Notes: a model not told the origin generated them from the letters alone. 64,000 nt of DNA from Sepiola atlantica (GCA_963556195.1 OY744553.1:12226596-12290595); one strand, 5' to 3'; positions 1 through 9,580 are shown, counted from the stretch's first letter. Numbers and translations: made by a program.

Positions 1-418
1 TTTGTTTGTAGAGAGGGCTATTGCTGCAGATTTTATTATATGGCATATAGACTATTTATGTACCATCTTGATCAGAGTAGATTTGTTAAAGTCAAAGCTG
101 TGCCTATACTCCATAGTATGAGCACATAAGGCGTTAAGCATGTTGTTTGTTTTAATTGCACTCTTATGTTCATAACAACTCTTGTCAAGGTTACGTTGCG
201 TTTCTCCAAAGTAGAAATTATATTTCTCTCAATTCAAACCCTACCACTATATATATATTCCCCAATTATATGACCTTCTCGTCTTTTATCATTTTTAACA
301 CACTTTTCATCCGCTCTTGAAAAAGCCCACATCACATCAGGCGAAACGTTGACTTTATGCGACTTCCACTGTTCCATTTTTAATTTCAGCCCGTCGGATT
401 GTTTTATCCTTTTATCTA
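1..418. other. unannotated AT-rich stretch with a decayed ribozyme-like hairpin
   Basis: I see no gene. At about 316-350 a GCC/GGC hairpin is followed by GAAACGTT and resembles the 3' half of the hammerhead cores found elsewhere in the window. The 5' core reads CTTGAAAAA instead of CTGANGA, so I regard it as a decayed copy or chance. Confidence 0.3.
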
Positions 419-533
<115 letters not shown>

Positions 534-601
534 TCTATGAGCAAACAGATTTAAAAGAAACGTAAACACTAAGCAAATCGTTTGTTTTTCAAACGTTGCC
601 G

Positions 602-604
<3 letters not shown>

Positions 605-690
<86 letters not shown>
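605..690. repeat. (TA)n microsatellite abutting palindrome
   Basis: Uninterrupted TA dinucleotides end exactly where the palindrome at 690-855 begins. The same junction type recurs at most hammerhead repeats in this window. Confidence 0.97.
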
Positions 691-692
<2 letters not shown>

Positions 693-715
693 AGCAATGA
701 AAATATATATGGCAA

Positions 716-769
716 TCAAGCTACACAGAGGTTCCCGTGTTTCATCCCCGGGGGGAATCGTCAGGCTAA
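716..769 (-). ncRNA. type I hammerhead ribozyme, left arm of palindrome
   Basis: This is the mirror copy of the ribozyme at 776-829, read on the minus strand. It has the same CTGACGA core, C-rich stem II, GAAAC and ACAC/GTGT stem III. The only difference between arms falls in the stem III loop and leaves the fold intact. Confidence 0.7.
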
Positions 770-775
770 ATGCAT

Positions 776-829
776 TTAGCCTGACGATTCCCCCCGGGGA
801 TGAAACACGGGAGCCTCTGTGTAGCTTGA
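776..829 (+). ncRNA. type I hammerhead ribozyme, right arm of palindrome
   Basis: Core CTGACGA is at 781-787. Stem II (788-801) is a C4/G4 hairpin with a flanking T-A pair and a U.U at the base. GAAA is at 802-805. Stem III (805-822) opens with ACAC pairing GTGT. The cleavage base is A823. Stem I is AGC (778-780) with GCT (824-826). All canonical core bases are present; stem I is short. Pairing was judged by eye. Confidence 0.72.
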
Positions 830-961
830 TTGCCATATATATTTTCATTGCTTACTACCTAGCTCTACTTACGTATCGAGCACTGTTGACGTAAATACTG
901 AAAACTGACACATAAAAAAATTATATCTCCTTATAATATTTTATGTGGATACATAAAGTAC

Positions 962-1020
<59 letters not shown>

Positions 1021-1022
<2 letters not shown>

Positions 1023-2050
1023 GCAAATATTTAATATAATTAGATCCTTCCTAACAAAAAGAAAGATTCAGGTTGCCTTCGATGGCCGTTCATCTAAGCA
1101 ACATGACATAAATGCTGGTGTACACCAGGGATCCATCCTTGGATCTTTATTGTTCCTGATTTTCATAAACGACCTCTCTGGTAACATCTAGTCTCAGATA
1201 GGTATATTTGCTGATGACACCACGCTTTACTCTCATCATGTGGGCAGAACGGACACGAACATATCGGAGACATTGGCTGAATCCTTAGAAAATGACCTCC
1301 AGGCTGTAAGTGGATTGGGGGCATAAATGGTTGGTAACTTTCAATGCCGCAAAGACAAAGCTCCTTTCCTTCAATAACTACAAGAAACCTCTTCAACCAT
1401 CGATTGTCATGCCAAATAACGTTTTACCTGGGAGCTCAACATTCAAACTCCTCGGTCTAACATTCACAGGTAACATGAATTGGAACAAATACATTGAAGA
1501 CATTGTCAAGTCTGCAGCAAAGAAGGTGGGCTCCCTCTACCGTGCTAGAAAACTCCTCACACAAGACATTATCCTGTATCTCTACAAAGCTACCATCCAC
1601 CCATGCATGGAGTATTGTTGCCACATCTGGGTTGGTGCATCATCCACTAGTCTCTCTCTCCTAAACAAGGTCCAAAAAAGAGTCGCCAACTTAATAGGTC
1701 CCTCACTATCCACCAAGCTCCAGCCCCTGTCCCATCGCCGCAATGTAGCATCCTTGTGCTTGTTTTACAAATACTTTAATGGATTGTGATCCGATGAACT
1801 GGCTGCTCTGGTGCCCCCTCAACGTAAATTCACTAGACCAACTCGACAATCAGCTAACTCTCATCCATTCATTGTGGAGGTCCTCAGATGCCAGAGAGCC
1901 TTCTACTTCAATAGCTTCTTTTCTCGTGCTGCCGGCCTATGGAACTGCCTCCCTGCTCCCTGTTTCCCCGAGAGTATCGACATGCAAACGTTTAAAACTA
2001 ATGTAAACAGATATCTCGCTGCACAGCTCCCAACTAAGGATGACACCTAA
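1021..2050 (+). pseudogene. 5'-truncated jockey-type non-LTR retrotransposon (reverse transcriptase C-terminal half)
   Basis: This is a relic of a LINE reverse transcriptase. The first frame shows a VHQGSILGSLLFLIFINDL-like palm segment, then an in-frame TAG near 1189, then FADD, the catalytic aspartate pair. A frameshift near 1312 leads to WLVTFNAAKTKLLSF, LLGLTF and a long thumb/connection segment (KKVGSLYRARKLL, MEYCCHIW). A second frameshift near 1790 precedes the last segment (LWNCLPAPCFPES, about 1811-2050). These motifs are typical of the jockey/CR1-like class. The endonuclease and 5' half are missing: the copy starts abruptly at a (TA)n tract. It cannot encode an active enzyme. Confidence 0.9.
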
Positions 2051-2089
2051 AACAAGGAGCAGAGACGTAATTCAAAAGTAAAGCAGTTT

Positions 2090-2360
2090 GATGATAGAAA
2101 CTATTAGAGTAGAAAGCTTTTAGGCATGTGGGGATCGTTATTGTGAAGAGGTGGGATTTTGCCGATTGACGGGTTGGTCGTGGGTATTTACGCTGAGGGG
2201 GCACAGGTGCAGCAAGTTCGTCATTGTAGAACTTGTTGAACGTGCACAGGGATGCTGCATTGAGGTGATGGGACTGGGGCTGGAGCTTGGTAGATAGTGT
2301 AGGACCTATAGAATTAAAAGCTCTTTTCTGGACATTGTCTAAAAGGGAGAGACTTGTTAA
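2090..2360 (-). pseudogene. jockey-type LINE relic, opposite strand
   Basis: Read on the minus strand this matches the 3' coding end of the element at 1021-2050 (segments like STKLQPQSHH and ELAAPVPPQRKY). It lies tail to tail with that copy and is more diverged. It is a fragment with no enzyme core. Confidence 0.75.
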
Positions 2361-2842
2361 TCTTTATCACCTCAATATTAAGTTATGTTTTGTTGGGTTT
2401 TTTTTAGGGGGTAGGGGGGAGAATAGTGATAGCGTATACAAATAAGTTTGCTTTCATACGCTGTCACTAGCGCAAAAAGGCAGCAAAACAAAGCATAACT
2501 TCTCTCTCTCTCTATATATATATCATTCGATGTGCACCGCCACGTGCCACGACTTGACTTAAGGGAGCCTCATCCAACATTCGCTTGAACAGCAGACGAA
2601 TTGAAAACACACCAAAAAAAAAAAAAAGAAATGATGAGAAAAAAAGGGGGAAAAAAAGAAGGTTTTTTATATATCTTTTTTTTATTTATTATTCTGATGA
2701 TAAAGTATATCTTCAAAAATTTAATTGAAAAAAAGTAATTGGAAAAAAATTAATAAATTTAAAATGCATTGTATGGGGTTCTTATTTTTAATAGTATATA
2801 TTACCATAAAAACAATGCTTTCTAAACAAGAACACCATTTGC

Positions 2843-2916
<74 letters not shown>

Positions 2917-2924
2917 GTGCAAGC

Positions 2925-3240
2925 AGTTAACGGGGAATGATAAGCGCACAAGAGGGAGACAAATAATAATACCTAAATACTGAGAATGCATAAACAAATA
3001 AGCGTGCAACTTACAATTTTGTGCGGAGTTTATTGGACGATTTTAGTAGCAAAGTAACTCACAATTTCAGATAGTTCGTACGAAATTTTCGGGAACTATT
3101 CCCTTCTTCAAAGCTTCTATGAAGTGTGACCAGAGTTCTTGAAAACTGCGAACTAAAAGTAATATTAATATTTCACAAACAGACCACCGGGGGTAACCTG
3201 CCAAAAACACCCCACGCATGACCTTGGCAGGTGACTGATT
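2925..3240. repeat. dispersed repeat, copy 1 of 2
   Basis: This stretch shares long blocks with 51690-52020, for example GCGTGCAACTTACAATT, AGTAGCAAAGTAAC-like and TTAATATTTCACAAAC. No coding sequence or ribozyme core was recognised. Both copies begin next to (TA)n tracts. Confidence 0.8.
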
Positions 3241-3295
3241 ACACCTATATAAATCTAAATCTAACATGAAGCTAACGTGGACACGATATTCTAAT

Positions 3296-3332
<37 letters not shown>

Positions 3333-3366
3333 TATTAAAAGAAAAACTATACACACATTAAGGTTG

Positions 3367-3418
3367 TACACATAATAACTTATTTCGACCCCTTTAATTA
3401 GGTCTCCTCAGATGTATA
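3367..3418 (-). ncRNA. type I hammerhead ribozyme, left arm
   Basis: This is the exact mirror of the ribozyme at 3463-3514 on the minus strand, with the same CTGAGGA core, GACC/GGTC stem II and seven-pair stem I. A transcript through both arms would fold into one long hairpin in competition with the ribozymes. Confidence 0.78.
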
Positions 3419-3462
3419 GACAACCACGTAAAAAAAAAAGGGTTTTTTTTTACGTGGTTGTC

Positions 3463-3514
3463 TATACATCTGAGGAGACCTAATTAAAGGGGTCGAAATA
3501 AGTTATTATGTGTA
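3463..3514 (+). ncRNA. type I hammerhead ribozyme, right arm
   Basis: Core CTGAGGA starts at 3470. Stem II is GACC with GGTC. GAAA is at 3495-3498. Stem III is ATA-AGT-TAT, the cleavage base is T3507, and stem I pairs TATACAT (3463-3469) with ATGTGTA (3508-3514), seven pairs including one G.U. The only unusual point is U instead of C after GAAA. Confidence 0.8.
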
Positions 3515-3674
3515 CAACCTTAATGTGTGTATAGTTTTTCTTTTTATAATTCTGTTTTGCTCTGTTTAAATTACATTGAGCTCTGTTATTCAGATTCTCT
3601 ACACAAAATTGAAATCTACACACTATATATATATATATATATTATTATATATTATTATATATATATATATATAT

Positions 3675-3940
3675 GTGAAAATGTATAACTAAAAGGTAAA
3701 CTTTTAGAAAGTTGAACCTACTGTGAGGTAAGTAAAGCTCAATATACTGGATAGAGCAAAAATATATGATAAGTCAATGAAAATAATTAGACCTGCAAAG
3801 GGAAGCAAATCATAATCTTTAAATGAAAGAGAAGAAAAATAAATATTGTTTTTAACTAAACGTCCTTGTTTTGAACAACCGAAGAGTATGACTTGCTTCC
3901 CTTTGCAGGTCTAAATATTTTCATTGACTTATCATATATA
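3675..3940. repeat. inverted repeat next to a dispersed repeat
   Basis: Arms at about 3763-3810 and 3886-3937 are complementary (GATAAGTCAATGAAAATA and its complement) around an AT-rich spacer. The preceding 3675-3760 matches 45525-45610 (sharing AGCTCAATATAC, GGATAGAGCA). No ribozyme core was found. Confidence 0.8.
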
Positions 3941-4035
3941 TATATATATATAAATAGTAAGTTATGAAAATATATCTATGGCAATTAAGCTACACAAAGG
4001 CCGAGGGAATCTTCAGGCTAAAATGCATGCACACA

Positions 4036-4038
<3 letters not shown>

Positions 4039-4110
<72 letters not shown>

Positions 4111-4121
4111 ATATATGTATA

Positions 4122-4160
<39 letters not shown>

Positions 4161-4171
4161 ATATATGTATA

Positions 4172-4208
<37 letters not shown>

Positions 4209-4219
4209 ATATATGTATA

Positions 4220-4252
<33 letters not shown>
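4039..4252. repeat. (TA)n array with a repeated interrupted unit
   Basis: TA dinucleotides are interrupted three times by the same AAACATATATGTATAGTTTTA block, spaced about 55-65 bp apart. This indicates expansion of a compound unit as well as simple slippage. Confidence 0.9.
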
Positions 4253-4256
<4 letters not shown>

Positions 4257-4258
<2 letters not shown>

Positions 4259-4535
4259 AAATAAAATGTAGTAACACGAAATTACATAATTATCGATGCA
4301 ATAATTTATTTCAACCTTGTGGTATTTTCAAGCATCTGATTTAGACGATTACATTTTTGAAACTGAAAAAAGTGTAAATTCACACTCGACAATTCAAATA
4401 TAATTAGAGAGTTAAACTTTTTTTCAATTTCAAAAATGTAATCATCTTAATCGGATGCTTGAAAATACCACATGGTTGAAATAAATTATTGCATCGATGA
4501 TTATGTAATTTCGTGTTACTATATTTTATTCCATT
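4257..4535. repeat. inverted repeat (foldback) with decayed ribozyme-like arms
   Basis: Arms at about 4257-4360 and 4430-4535 are largely complementary. Each carries GGTTGAAATAAATTATTGCAT, which resembles the GAAA-stem III part of the 3.4-kb hammerhead, but the CTGANGA element is absent (CTTGAAAA). I treat them as dead relatives. Confidence 0.75.
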
Positions 4536-4603
4536 CTTCTTGCTCTGTTTATTACATTGAGCTCTCATACCCGGATTTCCTCCTGGAATTATTTCATTAT
4601 AAC

Positions 4604-4671
<68 letters not shown>

Positions 4672-4697
4672 TTTAAATAAATATTAAATTATTTATA

Positions 4698-4743
4698 CCT
4701 ACAGACGCTAGCGTTTCAAGCTTATTGCTCTCATCAGTGCAGG
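4698..4743 (-). ncRNA. type I hammerhead ribozyme, R1 copy a
   Basis: On the minus strand stem I is CCTGCA with TGTAGG (six pairs, one G.U). The core is CTGATGA, and stem II is GAGC-AATAA-GCTT. GAAA follows. Stem III is the self-complementary ACGCTAGCGT, and the cleavage base is C. Every canonical core base is present and N17 is the preferred C. The two-base loop of stem III suggests activity as a dimer. Confidence 0.9.
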
Positions 4744-4756
4744 GAAGTAACAATTT

Positions 4757-4826
4757 CAGACGGTCGGAAGGCGCGAACCTGGTACACAGAGTCAGCCATA
4801 TCCACTCGGCCCACGGAAACTGTCAC
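4757..4826 (-). other. tRNA-like module, R1 copy a
   Basis: On the minus strand a GGGCCGAGTGGATATGGC block resembles a Ser/Leu-type A box. AGGTTCGCGCC resembles a B box. Together they would form an internal RNA polymerase III promoter. No clean cloverleaf forms, so it is not a functional tRNA gene. The same module is at 5087-5156. Confidence 0.72.
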
Positions 4827-5027
4827 GTAATTTAGGGAAATTAAGATCTATATGTACCTAGAAGCGGGCACAGATAGAAGACTAGTCGAGAGTGTTCGAC
4901 GAACGTATTCGGAACTTTGCATTAGAGCTTTTTGACAGTCTATTTTTAACTTCCCCGAGAGTGCTCAACTTTAATTTCTTAAAGGGGCTTAGTATAATAT
5001 TTATAAATAAATATTAAATTATTTATA

Positions 5028-5073
5028 CCTACAGACGCTAGCGTTTCAAGCTTATTGCTCTCATCAGTGCAGG
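5028..5073 (-). ncRNA. type I hammerhead ribozyme, R1 copy b
   Basis: This is identical to the ribozyme at 4698-4743, 330 bp away. Two ribozymes in the same orientation would release a 330-nt monomer from a transcript through both, the expected substrate for circularisation. Confidence 0.9.
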
Positions 5074-5086
5074 GAAGTAACAATTT

Positions 5087-5156
5087 CAGACGGTCGGAAG
5101 GCGCGAACCTGGTACACAGAGTCAGCCATATCCACTCGGCCCACGGAAACTGTCAC
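5087..5156 (-). other. tRNA-like module, R1 copy b
   Basis: Second copy of the A-box/B-box module, 330 bp from the first and 14 bases upstream of the hammerhead at 5028-5073 in transcript sense. Confidence 0.72.
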
Positions 5157-5202
5157 GTAATTTAGGGAAATTAAGATCTATATGTACCTAGAAGCGGGCA
5201 CA

Positions 5203-5215
5203 AATCATGAAACGA

Positions 5216-5273
<58 letters not shown>

Positions 5274-5288
5274 TCGTTTCATGATTTG
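5203..5288. repeat. (TA)n flanked by 19-bp inverted arms
   Basis: AAATCATGAAACGACTTAT precedes and its exact complement follows about 48 bp of TA dinucleotides, making a perfect palindrome at the end of the R1 dimer. It has the geometry of a foldback or of a (TA)n expansion at a palindrome centre. Confidence 0.88.
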
Positions 5289-5635
5289 TTCGATATTAAT
5301 GATCATTTTGGTTTGCTTATATGTGCATATATATATCGATTATTTATACGTCGGTTCGTCTCATTGCTTATTAGTCTTCACATATATTTCTCACATATGA
5401 TATCGATCGATCGATCGAGCACAGAGACCCTTCCCCCCCCCCCCGTTATATAAGGTCAGTCTTAAAAGCGATGAAACTGAGTGTGCTACGTGCGTTATGG
5501 GCAAACGGTTTTCCCCTTAAGTAAAAACAGAAACGCTCAGCGGTTGTATGCCAAGTTGAGGAAGGTTTAGCCCAGAACACACAAAGAAAGTGCGGAGAAC
5601 CAACATTTTATTCTCTTAGTCCATTGATCTGCGAT

Positions 5636-6315
5636 TTCGCACGTAACACGTCTTTGCTAGCCACACACAGATTCAAAGGCGACCAGTACAAGTACTTCCA
5701 TAATAGGTCTCTAACCCTAATAGGCCCCACACTGTCTACCAAGCTCCAACTAATAAATGAAAAAGAGTCCACTGTATCTACCAAGGGGGATAATCTATAG
5801 ACAAGATAATGAGATCGGCACCTGTTGCGATGATCATGCGGTGTTCTTATGCATCCATATAAAGCCACCATCCGCCCATGCATGGAGTATTGTAGCCACA
5901 TCTAAGCTGGTGCACCAACCACTAGTCTCTCCTTTTTGGACAGGATAAAAAAAAAAGAGTCTCTAACCTACTAGGTCCCGCACTGTCTACCAAGCTCCAG
6001 CCCCTTATCCCAATGTTGCACCCCTATGCTTGTTTTACAAGTACTTCCATGGAATGTGCTCTGACAAACTGACGACACTTATATCCCGCCTCTTTAATGT
6101 AAATATCCCTGACCAACCTGACTAGAAGCAAAATCCTACCCCTTCATTGTCAAGCTCCCCAGATGCCGGAAAACTATTCTAATGGCTTCTTTTCTTTGGA
6201 TTACTTGCTTTTCAAATTCCCTCCCTGCTACCTGCTTCCCAGACTGTATCAACATGCAGAAATTTAAATGTAATGTGAATGAACATCTTGCTGCACAACT
6301 GCCCACTTAGGATGC
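5636..6315 (+). pseudogene. rearranged jockey-type LINE relics
   Basis: At 5845-6310 the sequence parallels the 3' part of the LINE at 1021-2050 (CGCCCATGCATGGAGTATTG, TACCAAGCTCCAGCCC, AACATGCAGAAATTTAAA) with many frameshifts. At 5636-5760 there are shorter shuffled pieces of the same element, and a further 3' scrap lies at 6705-6770. None is coding. Confidence 0.8.
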
Positions 6316-6810
6316 CTCTGTAGGTATGGCCCCTAATTCATAGTAGCCCCTTACGTCTCAGTGATAACATGTCTTGTTTTGGGGTTAAGTCAAGTTTTTT
6401 TTTTTAAATTAAAAAATAATAAAAAAGTCTTTGTTTGCCACACACAGATTTGAAGGCGACCAGAGGACGACGGACTCTGATGCCGATTCCTGGAGTCTCA
6501 CCAGAGTCCTGTTAGCCAGATTTCGGCCTTATACTGCTTGGAGGGAGGATATTTAAAGAATACAGCCAAATCAAAAATGTATACTACACTTTAATTCCAA
6601 CGAAAAGGCCTGAAAACATCTGTAAGTGATGAGAGATTATCAAAAGTAATGACAATGTCTGTCCATAAATAATACATCAACTTTACTCACGTCTTCATAA
6701 GCTACAAAACATGCAGAAATTTAAATGTAATGTGAACAAACATCTTGCTGCACAACTCCTAATAGCAGTAACAGTTACGTCTTCGTGTGGCAATAAAATT
6801 AATTTTAAAA
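6316..6810. other. no gene recognised; dispersed repeat pieces
   Basis: 6425-6540 shares TTGCCACACACAGATTTGAAGG with 5635-5680 and a downstream block (ATTCCTGG...CAGAGTCCTGTTAGCCAG) related to 63095-63135. It is probably the tail of another dispersed element. Nothing coding was found. Confidence 0.45.
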
Positions 6811-6814
6811 AGTA

Positions 6815-6935
6815 ACGTTTACATCCCGGTTTTAGTTTGATAAGCAAAGTTAAGCAGCGTTGAGTCTGAGTAACACTGAATGGGTGACCGTTTAGGAATA
6901 CCAGGTGCTGTATCTTTGAGAGGGAGATGGTGACC
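6815..6935 (+). pseudogene. 5S rRNA-derived sequence
   Basis: The order of matches follows metazoan 5S rRNA: AAGTTAAGCAGCGTTGAGTC, then GAATGGGTGACCGTTTAGGA and ATACCAGGTGCTGTA. The first third is degraded. Similar relics are at 40875-40985 (minus) and 57430-57540, so this is most likely the head of a 5S-derived SINE rather than a working 5S gene. Confidence 0.85.
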
Positions 6936-7169
6936 CCTTCTCGAGGGATTCAATAAAATGTCTAACGTCGTCAAAAGGATTACAGACTGAAAACCGCAAA
7001 TACAAATTATGCTCTACAAAATGTCTAGCTTTCTCTACGGCTGTAGAAAACCTGAGGGTGCGACAACATATTCATTCATATGATATTTCTGAATTTTTTA
7101 GATGAGGATTGATAATTTATGGTATTATTTGGATTATTCAGACTACTGTTTTAATCTTGAGTGTTATTC

Positions 7170-7215
7170 TCACAACGTTTCGGCCGATGTAACCTCCGGC
7201 CTTCTTCAAGTGTAT
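7170..7215 (-). ncRNA. hammerhead-like motif, variant with an extra base before stem II
   Basis: On the minus strand TTGAAGA is followed by one extra A, then a GGCC/GGCC stem II, GAAAC, a minimal ACGT stem III, and stem I of three pairs (CAC with GTG). C3 is replaced by T. The extra base and C3 change make activity uncertain, but the covarying architecture is shared with the partner at 7526-7570. Confidence 0.55.
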
Positions 7216-7275
7216 CTTGTCCAACTCGGGAATCTTTCTTTCAAATTCTGGAATCTGTGCGGAATTTCTGTACGC

Positions 7276-7372
7276 AAAGACCCGTGGCGTAACGGATAAC
7301 GTACTATATAAAATTCAGTTCTAAGTGACACTCTTCTGGATGTTGAAGGTTCAATCCCCGGTGCGGGTGATA
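7276..7372 (+). other. tRNA-Arg-like sequence
   Basis: CCCGTGGCGTAACGGATAACG matches the acceptor/D-arm of tRNA-Arg and carries an A box. GGTTCAATCCCCGGTGCGGG resembles a T-arm and 3' acceptor, and ACCCGT pairs with GCGGGT. The middle is too long and lacks a clear anticodon arm. I read it as a tRNA-derived pol III head, not a tRNA gene. Confidence 0.7.
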
Positions 7373-7525
7373 CTAAGAATACAATTGCGCATTACTTAAG
7401 ACTTCTATCCGATCATGGCTGACTGAACGAGGGCATGCTACCCACGTGAATTAAATAAAGGGTTCCGTTCGAAATTCTGTGCAGATTCCCGAGTTCAACA
7501 GAAATATTCCGGAGTTCGAAAAGAT

Positions 7526-7570
7526 ACATCTGAAGAAGGCCGGAGGTTTACTCGGTCGAAACGCTGTGAG
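7526..7570 (+). ncRNA. hammerhead-like motif, extra-base variant
   Basis: CTGAAGA, an extra A, GGCC paired with GGTC, GAAAC, then GCTGTGAG. C3 is intact here. The extra base between A9 and stem II recurs in the 19.5-, 19.8- and 40.4-kb families, so it looks like a family trait rather than random decay. Confidence 0.55.
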
Positions 7571-7583
7571 AATAGCACACGGG

Positions 7584-8730
7584 AGGGAGAGATATAGAGT
7601 TTTTAGTACGACCCGGAGACCAAGTGTCTTAACAGATATTGGTAGTATGTCTATCTGCCTCCTCTCACAGCGGTAAATCTGACACAAGGTCAGTTTATTG
7701 TGGTATTTTACGTGTGTTGTTTGGATGGATACAAAAATAGTCTGGTCGGTCTCATTGGAATTTTTCTCGTGTGGGCAACTAAGGCGATCGGCTATAAAAC
7801 ACCCTCCCCTAAAGAGGAGGTATTATGAGAAGCATACGGTCGTAGTGCTCAAAGTAATCTGTAATGGGAAAAGACAACCACACGAGTAATGCGAAAGTCT
7901 ATCCACTCATAATATATCGAGTTTATTAGCGTCTTGTTGAAAAGTAAAGAGCTAAGAGAAAAAGCGTTAAGAAATGTTAAAAGGGTCTCGATAAAAAAAA
8001 GTGTTATTTTTGTTCGTTTGTGTGGGTACTTGTTGTGAGTGGGTTCCTGAATCTGTGTCTAAGCTGCCGTTATATTTTAGTATTTTAGTATTATTTGCCG
8101 AGATGCCAGTAGCCAGGAACAAAGGCCATATTTCGTTTGCGCGCCAAGACTACATGTATCAGTTAGTCACACTGTGTTGTAAATGACGGGTTCTTATGGT
8201 AAGCTGAGGCTTTCGCTGGCTTCAATGGTCTTCACTGGCAGTAGCGCCTGAGCTCTCGCTTATATAGATTACGAGAACAGGTGCCCGGCTCTCATGGCAA
8301 ACTCTTTCTGGTTGGTTGACTCCGATATAGGCATGTATTTTTTGTAATCAGAATGTATACGAACAAGCTTTAGGGTGTGGCTCCCTGAGACGAAATTCAC
8401 CTACATTGACGTTTTTTTTTTTTTTTTTTTTGTAAAACTTAATTATGTTCTACAAAACCAAAAACAAAAACAACAGCCCCTCTCCCTTTCTCCCTCCCCT
8501 TTTTTATTTTTATTTTTCCTACCCTACTCCCGGTCCTGGATATGACCTTAAACTACATCCGATGGTGAGATCCGGCTTACGGACTTTGGGGAATGTGGAG
8601 CCTCCTCTTAATTACCATTGCTCCCAGGTCCACCCTGACCCGGAGTGATAGTACCTGTTAGGGTCCCAACTATGGGTTAAATAGAAACAGATATTAAAAG
8701 GGGAAAGAAACAAGAAAGAGAAGAAAACAA
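7584..8730. other. no gene recognised
   Basis: I see no conserved ORF, RNA or clear repeat here apart from short homopolymers (T tract at 8411-8431). Short open frames lack recognisable motifs. Confidence 0.5.
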
Positions 8731-9045
8731 GACCAGATTCGGCATTAAATAACCCAAAAAGGGTTGATATGCCGTAAAACAAAACTACCAAACCAAAAAC
8801 CCTGATTAAACATTTGAAGATATAAAGAACTTGAAGCATAAAAACTTTCACTATAATGACCAGATTCGGCATTAAATAACCCAAAAAGGGTTGATATGCC
8901 GTAAAACAAAACTACCAAACCAAAAACCATGATTAAACATTTGAAGATATAAAGAACTTGAAGCATAAAAACTTTCACTATAATGACCAGATTCGGCATT
9001 AAATAACCCAAAAAGGGTTGATATGCCATAAAACAAAACTACCAA
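8731..9045. repeat. 127-bp tandem repeat, about 2.5 copies
   Basis: GACCAGATTCGGCATTAAAT starts at 8731, 8858 and 8985 (exact 127-bp spacing). Copies differ at one or two positions. The open frames across it are periodic with the repeat and are not genes. Confidence 0.96.
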
Positions 9046-9515
9046 ACCAAACTACCAAGCTTTAGGGGAACAAAGGTTGATTCAATAAACACAGAAAGTT
9101 AGGGAAGCTAAATTGATTGATATTGTATAAAAATAAAAGCGGGGTGGAGGGGTTCAACAACATAGAATGAAAGAGGGGGGGATGATAGATAGAGATTTAG
9201 TACGGGGTGTGTTTATTTATAAAGTGTGGCTAATCGGAAGATTTTCAAAAATAACTCAATCACAAAACTGATGAATATATTAGTATATATTTTGTGTGAT
9301 CAAAATGTATAGGAAAAAGCCTTAAGGAAATAAGCGTTGATTAAGTCGGCTTCAGCGTAATATATGTTCAACAGATGTCACCCAAGTCACTTTTCCGTGA
9401 CTCCATGGTCCAGTCTATTTCAACAGATCGATAAAAGTCGGTGGGAAATGTTTTTCAACTTCACAAATAATTTCTCATTATTATTTCATTTATCATCTCA
9501 TTGATTAATAATGTC

Positions 9516-9520
<5 letters not shown>

Positions 9521-9575
<55 letters not shown>
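9521..9575. repeat. (TA)n, followed by (ATT)n at 9689-9740
   Basis: Simple dinucleotide tract, with a trinucleotide tract just downstream. No other structure. Confidence 0.95.

Positions 9576-9580
<5 letters not shown>

Larger units (their letters stand above)
690..855. repeat. 166-bp near-perfect palindrome of two opposed hammerhead units
   Basis: The arms are 83 nt and meet at an AAATGCATTT centre around 772/773. I find a single mismatch (GGTTCCC in the left arm against the complement of GGGAGCC in the right). Each arm encodes a complete hammerhead fold pointing outward. A one-arm decayed relative lies at 3958-4030. Confidence 0.95.
3329..3552. repeat. 224-bp palindrome with a hammerhead in each arm
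   Basis: The arms, about 110 nt each, are almost perfectly complementary and are joined through an A10-GGG-T8 centre near 3440. I noticed one mismatch near the outer ends. A single-arm relative is at 38935-39020. The palindrome abuts a (TA)n tract (3299-3328). Confidence 0.93.
4675..5202 (-). mobile_element. retrozyme-like partial dimer with tRNA-like modules and two hammerheads (family R1)
   Basis: A 198-bp segment (4675-4872) recurs at 5005-5202 with, as far as I can align by eye, no differences. The period is 330 bp, giving a head-to-tail dimer of about 1.6 units. On the minus strand each repeat reads: tRNA-like module, short spacer, hammerhead. A homologous, diverged dimer with 335-bp period is at 39095-39510. 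Tandem copies of a unit with a self-cleaving ribozyme and no ORF are the structure of retrozymes. It sits between (TA)n tracts. Confidence 0.87.
7124..7583. mobile_element. non-autonomous element with tRNA-Arg-like core and opposed ribozyme-like ends
   Basis: The outer ends carry opposed copies of the motif TGAAGAAGGCCGGAGGTTTAC ... GAAACG (7170-7215 minus, 7526-7570 plus). Between them is a tRNA-Arg-like block (7276-7370). 61868-62240 has the same ends and a decayed tRNA-like block on the minus strand (TAACCGTTACGCCACG), and shares CTTCTATCCGA-CATGG-TGA. A related terminus is at 62497-62710. I see no ORF. Confidence 0.75.

Noticed and set aside
6815..6935. Functional 5S rRNA gene
   Set aside because: The first third is degraded and internal changes are shared with two other dispersed relics.
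7276..7372. Functional tRNA-Arg gene
   Set aside because: The anticodon arm cannot be drawn and the middle is too long; A/B boxes and acceptor pairing suggest a tRNA-derived promoter only.
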